From a virus: a stretch of DNA of 23,715 bases. Below, piece after piece: positions 8,914 to 15,552 of the stretch. How positions within the stretch are numbered: the first letter of the stretch is position 1; each line of letters starts with the position of its first letter. A model generated the notes under the pieces. It made no database searches, was not told the DNA's origin, and saw nothing but the letters and a program-made list of their open reading frames with translations. A program made the translations under genes and the position numbers. The stretch is taken from the IMG/VR virus record IMGVR_UViG_3300025853_000662, positions 1 to 23,715 of that record. One strand, given 5' to 3'.

Positions 8914-9930
8914 ATGGCAAATGCAGCAACTACAAGTTTTTCAGTAACATATAACGGTAAATTCGTTACTGATTTATTTTTAAAACCACAAGAAGGTGGT
9001 CAAGATATTTTTTCAATTTACCGAGTAATGCCAAATGTAGTGGATAAGGAAAACATTTATATTACTGGAAATTTATCAAAAATATTAAAAGGTAAGGAAG
9101 GATGTGGATTTTCATCAACAGGGGATTTTGAGTTAACAGACAGACAAATCCAAACAGAAAGAATCGGGGCAGACTTAGAGCAATGTTGGTCAGCTTTTGA
9201 AGGAGAAGTTTTTGAAGAATCTTTAAAGCAAGGTGTTCAAAAAGGAGATATTCAAGGGACTTGGCTTGAAACAACAATTAGAGCTAAGATTATGGATGCT
9301 TTAGCTTCTGATATTCCACGTTTACAATGGTGGGCTAAAAGTGGTGCTTTAAGTGCTGATTACGACCCATTTGATGGTTGGATGCAGAACTTCTATGACA
9401 ACTCTGCAACAATGGGACAATATGCAGCTACATCATCTATAAGTGGAGCTGAAAGTTTAGGTGTTTTACAAACTGATGGAGCTTTAAAAATCTTAAAAAG
9501 TATGTATGCTAATCGTACAAAAACTTTAAGAGAGCTGCCAAAGTCAGACCAAAAAATCTACACTACTCAAACAATGTATGACAACCTTTTAGAGACTTAT
9601 GAAGACACTCAAAGCTCTGCTGGTTTACTTAGATTGATTGATGGAGATGGAGATGAAACTAAGATAATGTTCAGAGGTTATGAAGTTATTGTTGTTAAGG
9701 GGTGGGATACTCAATTAGCTGATACGGATAACCCTCACGCAGCAACATTCGGAGCTAATACAACTGTTTGGACTACTCCAAAAAACTTAATCTTAGCTAC
9801 AAATGTAAGCGACCCTAAATCTCAAATTGAGATGTGGTATGAGAAGAAAGATGAGAAAGTTTATACAAGAATTAGATATAAACAAGGTGCTCAAATCTTA
9901 CATCCAGAGTTAGCTTCATTGCTTTACTAA
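8914..9930 (+). CDS. Major capsid protein
   Basis: A 338-residue protein placed 4 nt after the protease-scaffold gene, the standard place for the capsid subunit. Its length fits an HK97-fold capsid protein. The sequence (early KFVTDLFLKPQEGGQDIFSIY; later RTKTLRELPKSDQKIYTTQT and the end RIRYKQGAQILHPELASLLY) resembles capsid proteins of flavobacterial siphophages. No separate delta domain or cleavage site can be fixed by eye. A strong hairpin follows its stop, in line with a highly expressed gene. The assignment combines position, length and family resemblance. Confidence 0.85.
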   Translation: MANAATTSFSVTYNGKFVTDLFLKPQEGGQDIFSIYRVMPNVVDKENIYITGNLSKILKGKEGCGFSSTGDFELTDRQIQTERIGADLEQCWSAFEGEVFEESLKQGVQKGDIQGTWLETTIRAKIMDALASDIPRLQWWAKSGALSADYDPFDGWMQNFYDNSATMGQYAATSSISGAESLGVLQTDGALKILKSMYANRTKTLRELPKSDQKIYTTQTMYDNLLETYEDTQSSAGLLRLIDGDGDETKIMFRGYEVIVVKGWDTQLADTDNPHAATFGANTTVWTTPKNLILATNVSDPKSQIEMWYEKKDEKVYTRIRYKQGAQILHPELASLLY

Positions 9931-9938
9931 CATAATAT

Positions 9939-9960
9939 AGGGGGCGTTAATTCGTCCCCT
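9939..9960 (+). terminator. Hairpin after the capsid gene (TTAATT loop)
   Basis: AGGGGGCG (9939-9946) pairs with CGTCCCCT (9953-9960) over 8 bp with one G-U pair; the loop is TTAATT. It begins 8 nt after the capsid stop. The sequence after the stem has no long T run, so it may be a partial terminator or a 3'-end-protecting hairpin rather than a full terminator. Confidence 0.7.
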
Positions 9961-9981
9961 TAACTTAATAAAATAAATATA

Positions 9982-10557
9982 ATGGCAGAATTACAAAATG
10001 ATGTATTGGTAGACTGTAACAGTAATAACCGTAATGGAGGTATAAAGAGAATATTTGTGTCAAATAGAGAGAACATTGACACTTTTACGGCTGGTTCAGT
10101 TAATGATTACACGTCCGTAACTATGGATGCTACTTCTGATGTTTGGTTTGAGGTTCAGATAGATGATAAAGCTGGGTCAATAATTAGTGAGCCAACAAAC
10201 GAAAATGGAAGCACAATGAATGCTAACACGGTTGAGGCTACAATCCCTAAGTTAGATAAGACTAAGGCTTTTGCTTTACAACAATTAGTTGATAGCTGTA
10301 AAGTTATTGCAATAGTAGAAACTTATAATAGCACAGGAACTTACAACCAAGCTTTTGTAGTAGGTTATGATGAAGTTTTAAAAAAGGATGCAGCTTTAAT
10401 GTGTTTAGTTGCTCAAACTTTAGAAACTGGTTTACAGGGTCAGAATGCTTATACATTAACAATGGAAGGCGAATCAAAAGAATTAATAAGAGAGTATGTT
10501 GGTACTATCGTTGCTTATGACGGTGGCTCTAACACTATTGTTAACTTTGGTTCATAA
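9982..10557 (+). CDS. Probable major tail (tube) protein
   Basis: A 191-residue soluble protein, beta-rich by appearance, without signal peptide. It stands alone between two strong hairpins directly after the capsid gene, which suggests high expression as an independent unit, as expected for the tail-tube subunit. Sequence features such as ATIPKLDKTKAFALQQLVDSCKVIAIVE, with a conserved-looking core and a glycine-rich C terminus (YDGGSNTIVNFGS), fit a tube-like protein but no decisive motif is visible. It could instead be a head decoration protein. The assignment is by context. Confidence 0.6.
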   Translation: MAELQNDVLVDCNSNNRNGGIKRIFVSNRENIDTFTAGSVNDYTSVTMDATSDVWFEVQIDDKAGSIISEPTNENGSTMNANTVEATIPKLDKTKAFALQQLVDSCKVIAIVETYNSTGTYNQAFVVGYDEVLKKDAALMCLVAQTLETGLQGQNAYTLTMEGESKELIREYVGTIVAYDGGSNTIVNFGS

Positions 10558-10561
10558 TATT

Positions 10562-10585
10562 AGAGGGTGGTTAATTCCACTCTCT
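10562..10585 (+). terminator. Second hairpin with TTAATT loop
   Basis: AGAGGGTGG (10562-10570) pairs with CCACTCTCT (10577-10585) over 9 bp with one G-U pair, around the loop TTAATT; TTTATAA follows. It starts 5 nt after the stop of the probable tail-tube gene. Stem sequence differs from the hairpin at 9939 while loop and geometry are the same, so structure rather than sequence appears to be kept. Confidence 0.7.
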
Positions 10586-10601
10586 TTATAACATAAAAAA
10601 T

Positions 10602-10862
10602 ATGTATAAAATAAAAAAGGCAAGTGTAGGAAAGTTGTATTGTTATTCTAAGGGGTGTTTTCCTTTAAATGACAACTTAAAACAATCAGTACTTAAACAA
10701 CTATTTAAAGATAATTGCGAGCATATATACTATGGAGAAGCAAAAAGAACAAGCGAGGAAACCAAGACATCGGAAAGTACCGCAAAAGAAGATATTAGCA
10801 ATAACAACACAAGACGCAAAACCGACAGAGGAAAAGCAAACAAAAAACGAACAAACAACTAA
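10602..10862 (+). CDS. Small protein overlapping the portal gene
   Basis: An 86-residue protein. The first half (MYKIKKASVGKLYCYSKGC, then a helix ending near DNCEHIYYGE) looks like a small folded domain seen before portal genes in Bacteroidetes phages. The second half is a disordered, Lys/Thr/Glu/Asn-rich tail encoded in the same DNA as the N terminus of the portal protein, in another frame, over 131 nt. It lies 16 nt after the second TTAATT hairpin and begins the portal transcript. Function unknown; a head-tail or scaffolding role is only a guess from position. Confidence 0.6.
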   Translation: MYKIKKASVGKLYCYSKGCFPLNDNLKQSVLKQLFKDNCEHIYYGEAKRTSEETKTSESTAKEDISNNNTRRKTDRGKANKKRTNN

Positions 10863-12081
10863 ATGGTATCCTTTTTTTAAGGATTCAAAAAACACATATA
10901 TTAATGATTTAGCTTTAAGGGCAAAAAGAAGTCCTACTCATGGAGCTATATTACAATCTAAAGCCACTTATACAGGGGGGCAAGGCTTTTTATTTTTCAA
11001 AGATGATGAGCCAATAGCAAAAAAAGATTTAGACACTAAGTTTAAAAACTACATTAGAAGTGTAAATAGACACAACGACACACTACATACCTTATTTGGT
11101 TTAGGAGCTTATGACTATGCTTATTCAGGTAACCACTATATAGAGGTTGTAAAGTCAGATACTTACACAAGTTTATTTTATCAAGATGCTTCAAAGGTAA
11201 GAGTAAATGATGATACAGCTTTCATAAGTGCTTATTGGAGAGATATTGAAAATAATCCATACTACAATAAAACAGATTATCCAGTTGAAGAAGTTGAGCT
11301 TTGGAATGGGGATATTAATACAAGGCAAAAAAGATTTATTTACCACATTAAAAACACAACTCCAGAATATGATTATTATGGGTTGCCAGAGGGGGTAAAT
11401 GCTTTATTATGGGCTGACATTGAATACAAAATCCCTCAATTTAATTTAGACTTATTTAAGAATGGGTTTTTTCCAAGTATAGCAATGAGTATTATTGGTA
11501 GCAACCCTCCAGAGGGAATGACGCCCCAAGAATATGTAGAAGCTATAAGGGACGGTTTTACGGGGGAAGGTAACAATAGTAAAATGTTTATTCAAATGGT
11601 TGAGAGCTTAGAACAGGCAGCTCAAGTAACTGAATTTAACACTACAAGGGACGGTCAATTTACAGAGCTTCAAGAATTAGCAACTAAGAATATTATATCA
11701 GCTCATAGATGGTTTCCAAGTTTGGCAGGTATTTCAACTGCTGGAGCTTTAGGTAGCAATCAACAAATAAGAAATGAATACAACATTGCTTTAAAAAGTG
11801 TTATTATACCTTTCTACCAAAAACCATTATTAGGAGCTTATGAAAACTTAATAAGAATAGCTGGTTTTGATTATGATTTAGACATAATAAATGTAGCTCC
11901 AGTAGGAATAGAGGATAATATAGACCCTAAATTAGTATTGACTTTTAATGAGCAAAGAAAAATTTTAGGATTTGAAGCAGACGAAACAAAAGAAGGAATT
12001 TATTTAAAAGATAAAAATGAGCCTAACACAGGAAATGATGACGGCGGCGGAAGTGAAAACGGAAGCAATAGTCAACAGTAA
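10732..12081 (+). CDS. Portal protein
   Basis: A 449-residue portal protein, the dodecameric channel at the capsid vertex. Recognisable parts are WYPFF and SPTHGAILQSKATYTGGQGF near residues 45-85, GAYDYAYSGNHYIEVV near 125, YYGLPEGVNALLWADIEYKI near 220, MTPQEYVEAIRDGF near 265, and AHRWFPSLAGISTAGALGSNQQIRNEYN near 325-350, which is characteristic of PBSX-type portals. The C-terminal end is Gly/Asp/Asn/Ser-rich. The ATG at 10732 lies inside the previous gene; no in-frame ATG lies between it and the conserved WYPFF region, so the 131-nt overlap appears real. It overlaps the downstream connector gene by 65 nt. It lies downstream of the capsid gene, which is the reverse of the usual order. Confidence 0.9.
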   Translation: MEKQKEQARKPRHRKVPQKKILAITTQDAKPTEEKQTKNEQTTKWYPFFKDSKNTYINDLALRAKRSPTHGAILQSKATYTGGQGFLFFKDDEPIAKKDLDTKFKNYIRSVNRHNDTLHTLFGLGAYDYAYSGNHYIEVVKSDTYTSLFYQDASKVRVNDDTAFISAYWRDIENNPYYNKTDYPVEEVELWNGDINTRQKRFIYHIKNTTPEYDYYGLPEGVNALLWADIEYKIPQFNLDLFKNGFFPSIAMSIIGSNPPEGMTPQEYVEAIRDGFTGEGNNSKMFIQMVESLEQAAQVTEFNTTRDGQFTELQELATKNIISAHRWFPSLAGISTAGALGSNQQIRNEYNIALKSVIIPFYQKPLLGAYENLIRIAGFDYDLDIINVAPVGIEDNIDPKLVLTFNEQRKILGFEADETKEGIYLKDKNEPNTGNDDGGGSENGSNSQQ

Positions 12082-12505
12082 TTTAGACACAGCATACTTG
12101 GATGGTCGTATTTTAGATGCTCAAAGGCATTATATTAGACCATTTATAGGTAATGATTTTTACGAAGAGTTATTAACTCAAATTGCTGCAAGCACATTAA
12201 CAGTAGCAAATACTAACATAATGGTTTATATAAAAAGAGCTTTAGCTTATTATGTTGTTTATGAGGCTTTACCATCTATTAGAGGTCAAGTTAGTAAAGG
12301 CGGTGTAATGGTTAATATAAGCTCAACAAGTGAGCCAGCAAGTGATTTAACTTTTGGGTTGATTAGAAATGATTATAATTCTAAGGCTGAAAGGTATATG
12401 AAAGAAATAGATTTTTATATAAAAGATGTTAGAAAGGATGATTCTACTGCTTATCCTTTATACTGTAAAAATCAAACTCAAACAAGTGGAATAATTATAT
12501 ATTAA
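12017..12505 (+). CDS. Head-tail connector protein (DUF6712-like)
   Basis: A 162-residue protein with the pattern of head-tail adaptors found after portals in Bacteroidetes phages: NSNLDTAYLDGRILDAQRHYIRPFIGNDFYEELL near residues 20-55, an alpha-helical RALAYYVVYEALPSIRGQVSKGGVMV near 73-100, and SKAERYMKEIDFYIKDV near 124-140. It probably forms the ring below the portal. Start choice is open: ATG at 12017, 12035 or 12038 are all in frame, all overlapping the portal gene. The stop overlaps the next start as TAATG. Confidence 0.75.
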   Translation: MSLTQEMMTAAEVKTEAIVNSNLDTAYLDGRILDAQRHYIRPFIGNDFYEELLTQIAASTLTVANTNIMVYIKRALAYYVVYEALPSIRGQVSKGGVMVNISSTSEPASDLTFGLIRNDYNSKAERYMKEIDFYIKDVRKDDSTAYPLYCKNQTQTSGIIIY

Positions 12506-13374
12506 TGATTTATAAAACAGCAATATCACCTTACTCGATAAAAGAAATAGATGCCGAAACAACATTTCTTTTAGACTTATATTCAGGTGCTATATCTGCT
12601 CACTCATTCAGATTATTAAAATCAAGCTATACAGGAAGTTGTATAAGAGTAAGGAGGTCTATTGATAATTTAGAGCAAGACATAGGATTTTTAAATGGTT
12701 ATTTAGATACTGCTTCAATGCTTACATTTTGTGGCTTAGGAAATGGATACATTGTTACTTGGTATGAGCAAACTGGATTGGGTTATGACGTAACAAATTC
12801 AACAGCAAGTGAGCAGCCTCAAATCGTATCAAGTGGAACTTTAATCACAGTTGGTGGGTTTGTTGCATCAGATTATGATGGCTCACATAGTTATTTAACA
12901 GCAGGTTTAGGTAATTCGTTAAATTATGTCGATAGTATTAGTTTATTTAGGGTAGGTAGTTCAGATAGTATTGCAGCAGGTAAAAGGCTTTGTTCAGACG
13001 ATAAAATCGGGGTGCAAGGTTATTTTATTGACTACTTTAACAACACAAGCAGTTCGTATAATGATGGTACAGGCTATATAACAGCAAACCAGTCTATATT
13101 AGCAGCCTCAACGCATTTTGTTTATTCAACTTGCGTAAAAATAAACGGAAATGTTGAAATAGATTTTAACGCTTCTAATGAAACCAGTAGTTTAGCAGCT
13201 TGGGATGGTTCAATAGGTACAAGTGGGCAAGCAGGTTATTCTATTGGCAGCGGTGCGGATGGTGGACAGCTTTACGATGGAAAAATACAGGAAATAATAA
13301 TTTTTGGTTCTGATAAATCAAGCGATAAAACAGGAATAAGAGAAAATCAAAATAACTATTATAATGTTTACTAA
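12505..13374 (+). CDS. Arabinofuranosidase-B/LamG-like virion adhesin
   Basis: A 289-residue protein with hallmarks of the lectin-like domain found in phage tail or head fibres and related to the alpha-L-arabinofuranosidase B catalytic fold: AHSFRLLKSSYTGSCIRVRRSIDN and EQDIGFLNGYLDT near residues 30-70, VTWYEQTGLGYDVTN near 84-98, EQPQIVSSG near 103, and a LamG-type end YDGKIQEIIIFGSD. A role in binding host surface glycans is inferred from the domain; whether it cuts sugars is unknown, since catalytic residues cannot be judged by eye. It is coupled by TAATG to both neighbours. Confidence 0.65.
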   Translation: MIYKTAISPYSIKEIDAETTFLLDLYSGAISAHSFRLLKSSYTGSCIRVRRSIDNLEQDIGFLNGYLDTASMLTFCGLGNGYIVTWYEQTGLGYDVTNSTASEQPQIVSSGTLITVGGFVASDYDGSHSYLTAGLGNSLNYVDSISLFRVGSSDSIAAGKRLCSDDKIGVQGYFIDYFNNTSSSYNDGTGYITANQSILAASTHFVYSTCVKINGNVEIDFNASNETSSLAAWDGSIGTSGQAGYSIGSGADGGQLYDGKIQEIIIFGSDKSSDKTGIRENQNNYYNVY

Positions 13375-13589
13375 TGGAATGTATTAGATTTAACACAAAC
13401 AAAGAGGCAAACGCCTTTATTAAAAATGTAAATAGTGGAGAGGGTTTCCCTGTTGCTAATGGGTTAACAAAGTCTTATTGCAAATTTATTAATTATGAAG
13501 GAGGTATTTACATAAAAATTGATTCAGTTATTGAAAAATACATTTCAAATGAAAATATTGTTAATATAGAATTTATTTATAATGATTAA
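13374..13589 (+). CDS. Small protein paired with the adhesin
   Basis: A 71-residue acidic protein starting within the stop of the adhesin gene (TAATG). It reads as a compact alpha/beta fold: EANAFIKNVNSGEGFPVANG, TKSYCKFINYEGGIYIKID, then a C-terminal strand. Small partners of this kind follow fibre-like genes in Bacteroidetes phages; an assembly-helper or structural role is inferred from that coupling only. Confidence 0.6.
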   Translation: MECIRFNTNKEANAFIKNVNSGEGFPVANGLTKSYCKFINYEGGIYIKIDSVIEKYISNENIVNIEFIYND

Positions 13590-13653
13590 AAAGAATTTAC
13601 CTTTTCATTGGAAGGAAATAGAGTGTAGTTATATAAAGGTTAATGAGTTATGA
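13582..13653 (+). CDS. Possible 23-residue small ORF
   Basis: An ATG at 13582 opens a 23-codon frame (MIKKNLPFHWKEIECSYIKV followed by NEL) that ends with TGA at 13651-13653. It overlaps the upstream gene by 8 nt and the downstream ATG at 13650 as ATGA, exactly filling a gap that would otherwise break a chain of coupled genes. It could be a real micro-protein or a leader that keeps ribosomes coupled to the membrane-protein genes. No other evidence. Confidence 0.35.
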   Translation: MIKKNLPFHWKEIECSYIKVNEL

Positions 13654-13973
13654 CTAATACAGAGATAATATCAACAATATTAGGCAGTTCTTTAGTTACA
13701 GGGTTAGTAGGTTGGATTTTAGGCAAACGAAAAGAGGATATTGAAGTTGCTTTAAAATATCAAGAATTTTATCAAAAGCATATTGACGATTTAAAAGAAA
13801 AAATATCGGAATTAGAAAAAAAAGTAACTATTTTAATACAGCAAGACGAAAAAAAAACATTATTAATAGACGAACAAAGATTAAATTTATCAAAATGGGA
13901 GGAGAACTGTATTAGATTAGAGGGTATAATTAAAGAAAAAGATAGACAAATAGCAAAATTAGTAAAAGAATGA
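13650..13973 (+). CDS. Membrane protein with coiled coil, lysis region
   Basis: A 107-residue protein with one N-terminal hydrophobic segment (residues about 7-24, ISTILGSSLVTGLVGWILG), a basic GKRKED turn, then a long charged coiled coil to the C terminus. This layout is common to proteins beside holins in phage lysis cassettes. It could be a holin-associated protein or inner-membrane scaffold. It overlaps the next gene as ATGA. Not recognised as a named family. Confidence 0.6.
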   Translation: MTNTEIISTILGSSLVTGLVGWILGKRKEDIEVALKYQEFYQKHIDDLKEKISELEKKVTILIQQDEKKTLLIDEQRLNLSKWEENCIRLEGIIKEKDRQIAKLVKE

Positions 13974-14161
13974 AAGAAATAATTTTAGATATAATAGGAG
14001 TGTTATTTATAATAGCTTCAATAGTTTTTTTTTATTTAGATAAAATAGATTTTACACAAGGAACTTTTTTAGGGGTTGCTGGGTTGACTTTATTTGTGTT
14101 TAAAGGCTCAAATGTAAGGACTTACATAACTAAATTATTAGATAAGTATTTTAATAAATGA
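13970..14161 (+). CDS. Probable holin
   Basis: A 63-residue protein with two hydrophobic segments (about 3-22 and 31-46) joined by a short charged turn, and a basic C-terminal tail (YITKLLDKYFNK). Size and topology fit a small two-segment holin that opens the inner membrane at the end of infection. It directly precedes and overlaps the amidase gene, which has no signal peptide and so needs a holin. The assignment rests on topology and context. Confidence 0.65.
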   Translation: MKEIILDIIGVLFIIASIVFFYLDKIDFTQGTFLGVAGLTLFVFKGSNVRTYITKLLDKYFNK

Positions 14162-14568
14162 GAGCAATTAAATACATAGTAATTCATTGTACTGCAACCA
14201 GTAAAAATACTACAATAAAATCAATTAAGAATTATTGGAGAAATAAATTAGGCTGGAAGTCTTACGGTTATCATATAATTGTTAAGCCTAATGGAGATGC
14301 TATTGAATTAACGCCTTTAAATAAGATTGCAAACGGTGTTAGGGGTTACAATCATAATTCAATACATATAAGCTATATAGGCGGCATAGACGAAAAAGGA
14401 AAACCATTTGATAGCAGAACAACAGAACAAAAAGAAACGCTCTTAAAACTCGTTAAATCATTAAAAGAAATATATCCAGAGGCAATAGTTCAAGGGCATA
14501 GAGATTTCCCCAAAGTTTCAAAAGCCTGCCCAAGTTTTGACGCTAAAAAAGAATATAGTGAAATGTAG
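14158..14568 (+). CDS. N-acetylmuramoyl-L-alanine amidase (endolysin, T7-lysozyme type)
   Basis: A 136-residue amidase_2 family enzyme that cuts the MurNAc-L-Ala bond of peptidoglycan in the periplasm. Zinc ligands by comparison with T7 lysozyme are His10 (IHCTAT), His114 (GHRDFP) and Cys124 (KACPSFD), with catalytic Lys122 and Tyr38 (YGYHIIV). GYNHNSIHISYIGGIDEKGK near 63-82 is also typical. It is a single-domain enzyme with no cell-wall-binding domain and no signal peptide, so export must rely on the preceding holin. It overlaps the holin by 4 nt and the spanin by 32 nt. Confidence 0.93.
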   Translation: MRAIKYIVIHCTATSKNTTIKSIKNYWRNKLGWKSYGYHIIVKPNGDAIELTPLNKIANGVRGYNHNSIHISYIGGIDEKGKPFDSRTTEQKETLLKLVKSLKEIYPEAIVQGHRDFPKVSKACPSFDAKKEYSEM

Positions 14569-15022
14569 TTTAATAATATTAGCTATTTTAATGGTTGGTT
14601 GCAATCCTTTTATTTCAAAAGATTTAAGAATAAAGAATAAATGCAATCGTAAATTAGAAAGAGTTACCAAGAAATGTCCAGAGCTATTAAAAAAAGACAC
14701 TCTAATAGCTAATTTAGATACAACAATAGTAACAAATGAGGTTAGAGTTGATACATTAGTAAGCACTAAACATGATACTATTGAGATAATAAAAGACAAA
14801 TTCAGAGTTAAAATAGTAAATTTAATAGATACCTTGTTAGTAGAGGGGGGGTGTGATGCTGATACTATAATTGTAACAAGAACTATTAAAGTTCCTTATA
14901 ATGTAGTTAAACCAATAGAGCTAACACCTTTTGAGAAGTTTGCTAACTGGATGAAGCCCTATTGGTGGTTATTAATTGTTATTTTAACTATTTATATTGT
15001 TTATAAAAAGTTGCTAAACTAA
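14537..15022 (+). CDS. Probable unimolecular spanin (lipoprotein with C-terminal TM)
   Basis: A 161-residue protein with a lipoprotein signal (hydrophobic residues 11-20, then VGC with Cys22 as lipid site), a periplasmic stretch of about 120 residues with Thr/Val-rich strands, and a C-terminal membrane segment (about 143-157, WWLLIVILTIYIVY) with a basic tail. Outer-membrane lipid anchor plus inner-membrane C-terminal segment is the architecture of u-spanins such as phage T1 gp11, which fuse inner and outer membranes in the last lysis step. The start is TTG at 14537 or GTG at 14558 (giving a shorter signal). It lies after the amidase, as expected. Function is inferred from architecture and context. 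Confidence 0.75.
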   Translation: MTLKKNIVKCSLIILAILMVGCNPFISKDLRIKNKCNRKLERVTKKCPELLKKDTLIANLDTTIVTNEVRVDTLVSTKHDTIEIIKDKFRVKIVNLIDTLLVEGGCDADTIIVTRTIKVPYNVVKPIELTPFEKFANWMKPYWWLLIVILTIYIVYKKLLN

Positions 15023-15261
15023 AAAGGCATTTTATTATTATCTCTTAAATTAGGTATAGCCATTAACTGCTTACCTATAAATAACTTTCTAAACCTTTTT
15101 GATGATTTAACACCGTTTGGGCTAATATCATAAATTCGAGCCAATTGAGAAATAGTGTTAACTTCTAATTTATGAGCTGTTAGTTCTAAAATTTGAACTA
15201 ACTTTTCTTTATCATTCTCTTTATCTACTTCTATAAGTAGTTGATTTTTAGTTTTTTCCAT
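15019..15261 (-). CDS. Small HTH-like protein
   Basis: An 80-residue basic protein. Residues about 36-60 (NTISQLARIYDISPNGVKSSKR) read as a helix-turn-helix, and the C-terminal part (FIGKQLMAIPNLRDN) resembles small DNA-binding proteins of Bacteroidetes phages and hosts. It is the last gene of the minus-strand island and meets the spanin gene head-on, with the two stop codons overlapping in CTAA. A regulatory role is inferred only from the fold. Confidence 0.6.
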   Translation of the reverse strand: MEKTKNQLLIEVDKENDKEKLVQILELTAHKLEVNTISQLARIYDISPNGVKSSKRFRKLFIGKQLMAIPNLRDNNKMPF

Positions 15262-15290
15262 AGTTATAAATTTATAATGTTATATATACG

Positions 15291-15300
15291 GTTGTTAGCA
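15291..15300. repeat. Island boundary motif GTTGTTAGCA
   Basis: GTTAGC at 15294-15299 lies in the 43-nt gap between the HTH-like gene and the Cys-rich gene. Related GTTAGC or GTTACC motifs occur in every gap of the minus-strand island (15504, 16516, 17609 on the plus strand; the complement at 17285-17290). Alone it is too short to be significant; it is listed because of this regular placement. Confidence 0.35.
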
Positions 15301-15304
15301 ATAA

Positions 15305-15481
15305 TTAAACACATCTTCCACACTCTTTGCAATATGTTTCGTTTTCATCCTCATCATAGTAAGTTTGAGCGTTACAAATAAAACTATTGCTAACATTGTG
15401 TAAACAAACATTGTTAATCATTTCTTTAGTTTCTTTATCAATCTTTTTTTGGTCTTTAAAAGACTTCTTTTTTTGTCCCAT
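15305..15481 (-). CDS. Small Cys/His protein, possible zinc knuckle
   Basis: A 58-residue protein. The N terminus is Lys-rich (MGQKKKSFKDQKKIDKETKE). The remainder has C26-L-H28, C36 and C51-x2-C54-x2-C57 near the end (TYCKECGRCV), enough ligands for one zinc site. Start ATG at 15481, stop TAA at 15305-15307. It sits in a gap between two island repeats, in the same direction as its neighbours, and its codon usage fits them. Function unknown. Mu's mom gene needs a small zinc-finger translational activator, Com; a similar role here for the Mom-like neighbour is speculative, because the sequences are not visibly alike. Confidence 0.55.
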   Translation of the reverse strand: MGQKKKSFKDQKKIDKETKEMINNVCLHNVSNSFICNAQTYYDEDENETYCKECGRCV

Positions 15482-15503
15482 AATAACGTTTTTTACACTG
15501 AGC

Positions 15504-15551
15504 GTTACCTGTAATTATTTAAAAAATGGCAAACACTCATACGTTCCAATC
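15504..15551. repeat. Island repeat copy A (3' end of methyltransferase)
   Basis: GTTACC at 15504-15509 is followed by an AT-rich stretch and then TTTAAAAAATGGCAAACACTCATACGT and CCAATC, reaching the stop codon of the methyltransferase. Positions 15528-15544 match 16540-16556 at 16 of 17 bases, in the same direction. The arms GTTACC and GGCAAAC can pair imperfectly, so the copy may fold as a hairpin. Confidence 0.7.
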
Positions 15552-15552
15552 T

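Noticed and set aside
8528-8929. Minus-strand open frame across the end of the protease gene
   Set aside because: Shadow of the coiled-coil coding region, made of repeated Ser/Ala/Phe from Glu/Lys/Ala codons; no independent evidence.
14518-14799. Minus-strand open frame across the amidase/spanin junction
   Set aside because: Opposes two well-supported genes; its composition is the complement of their coding sequence.
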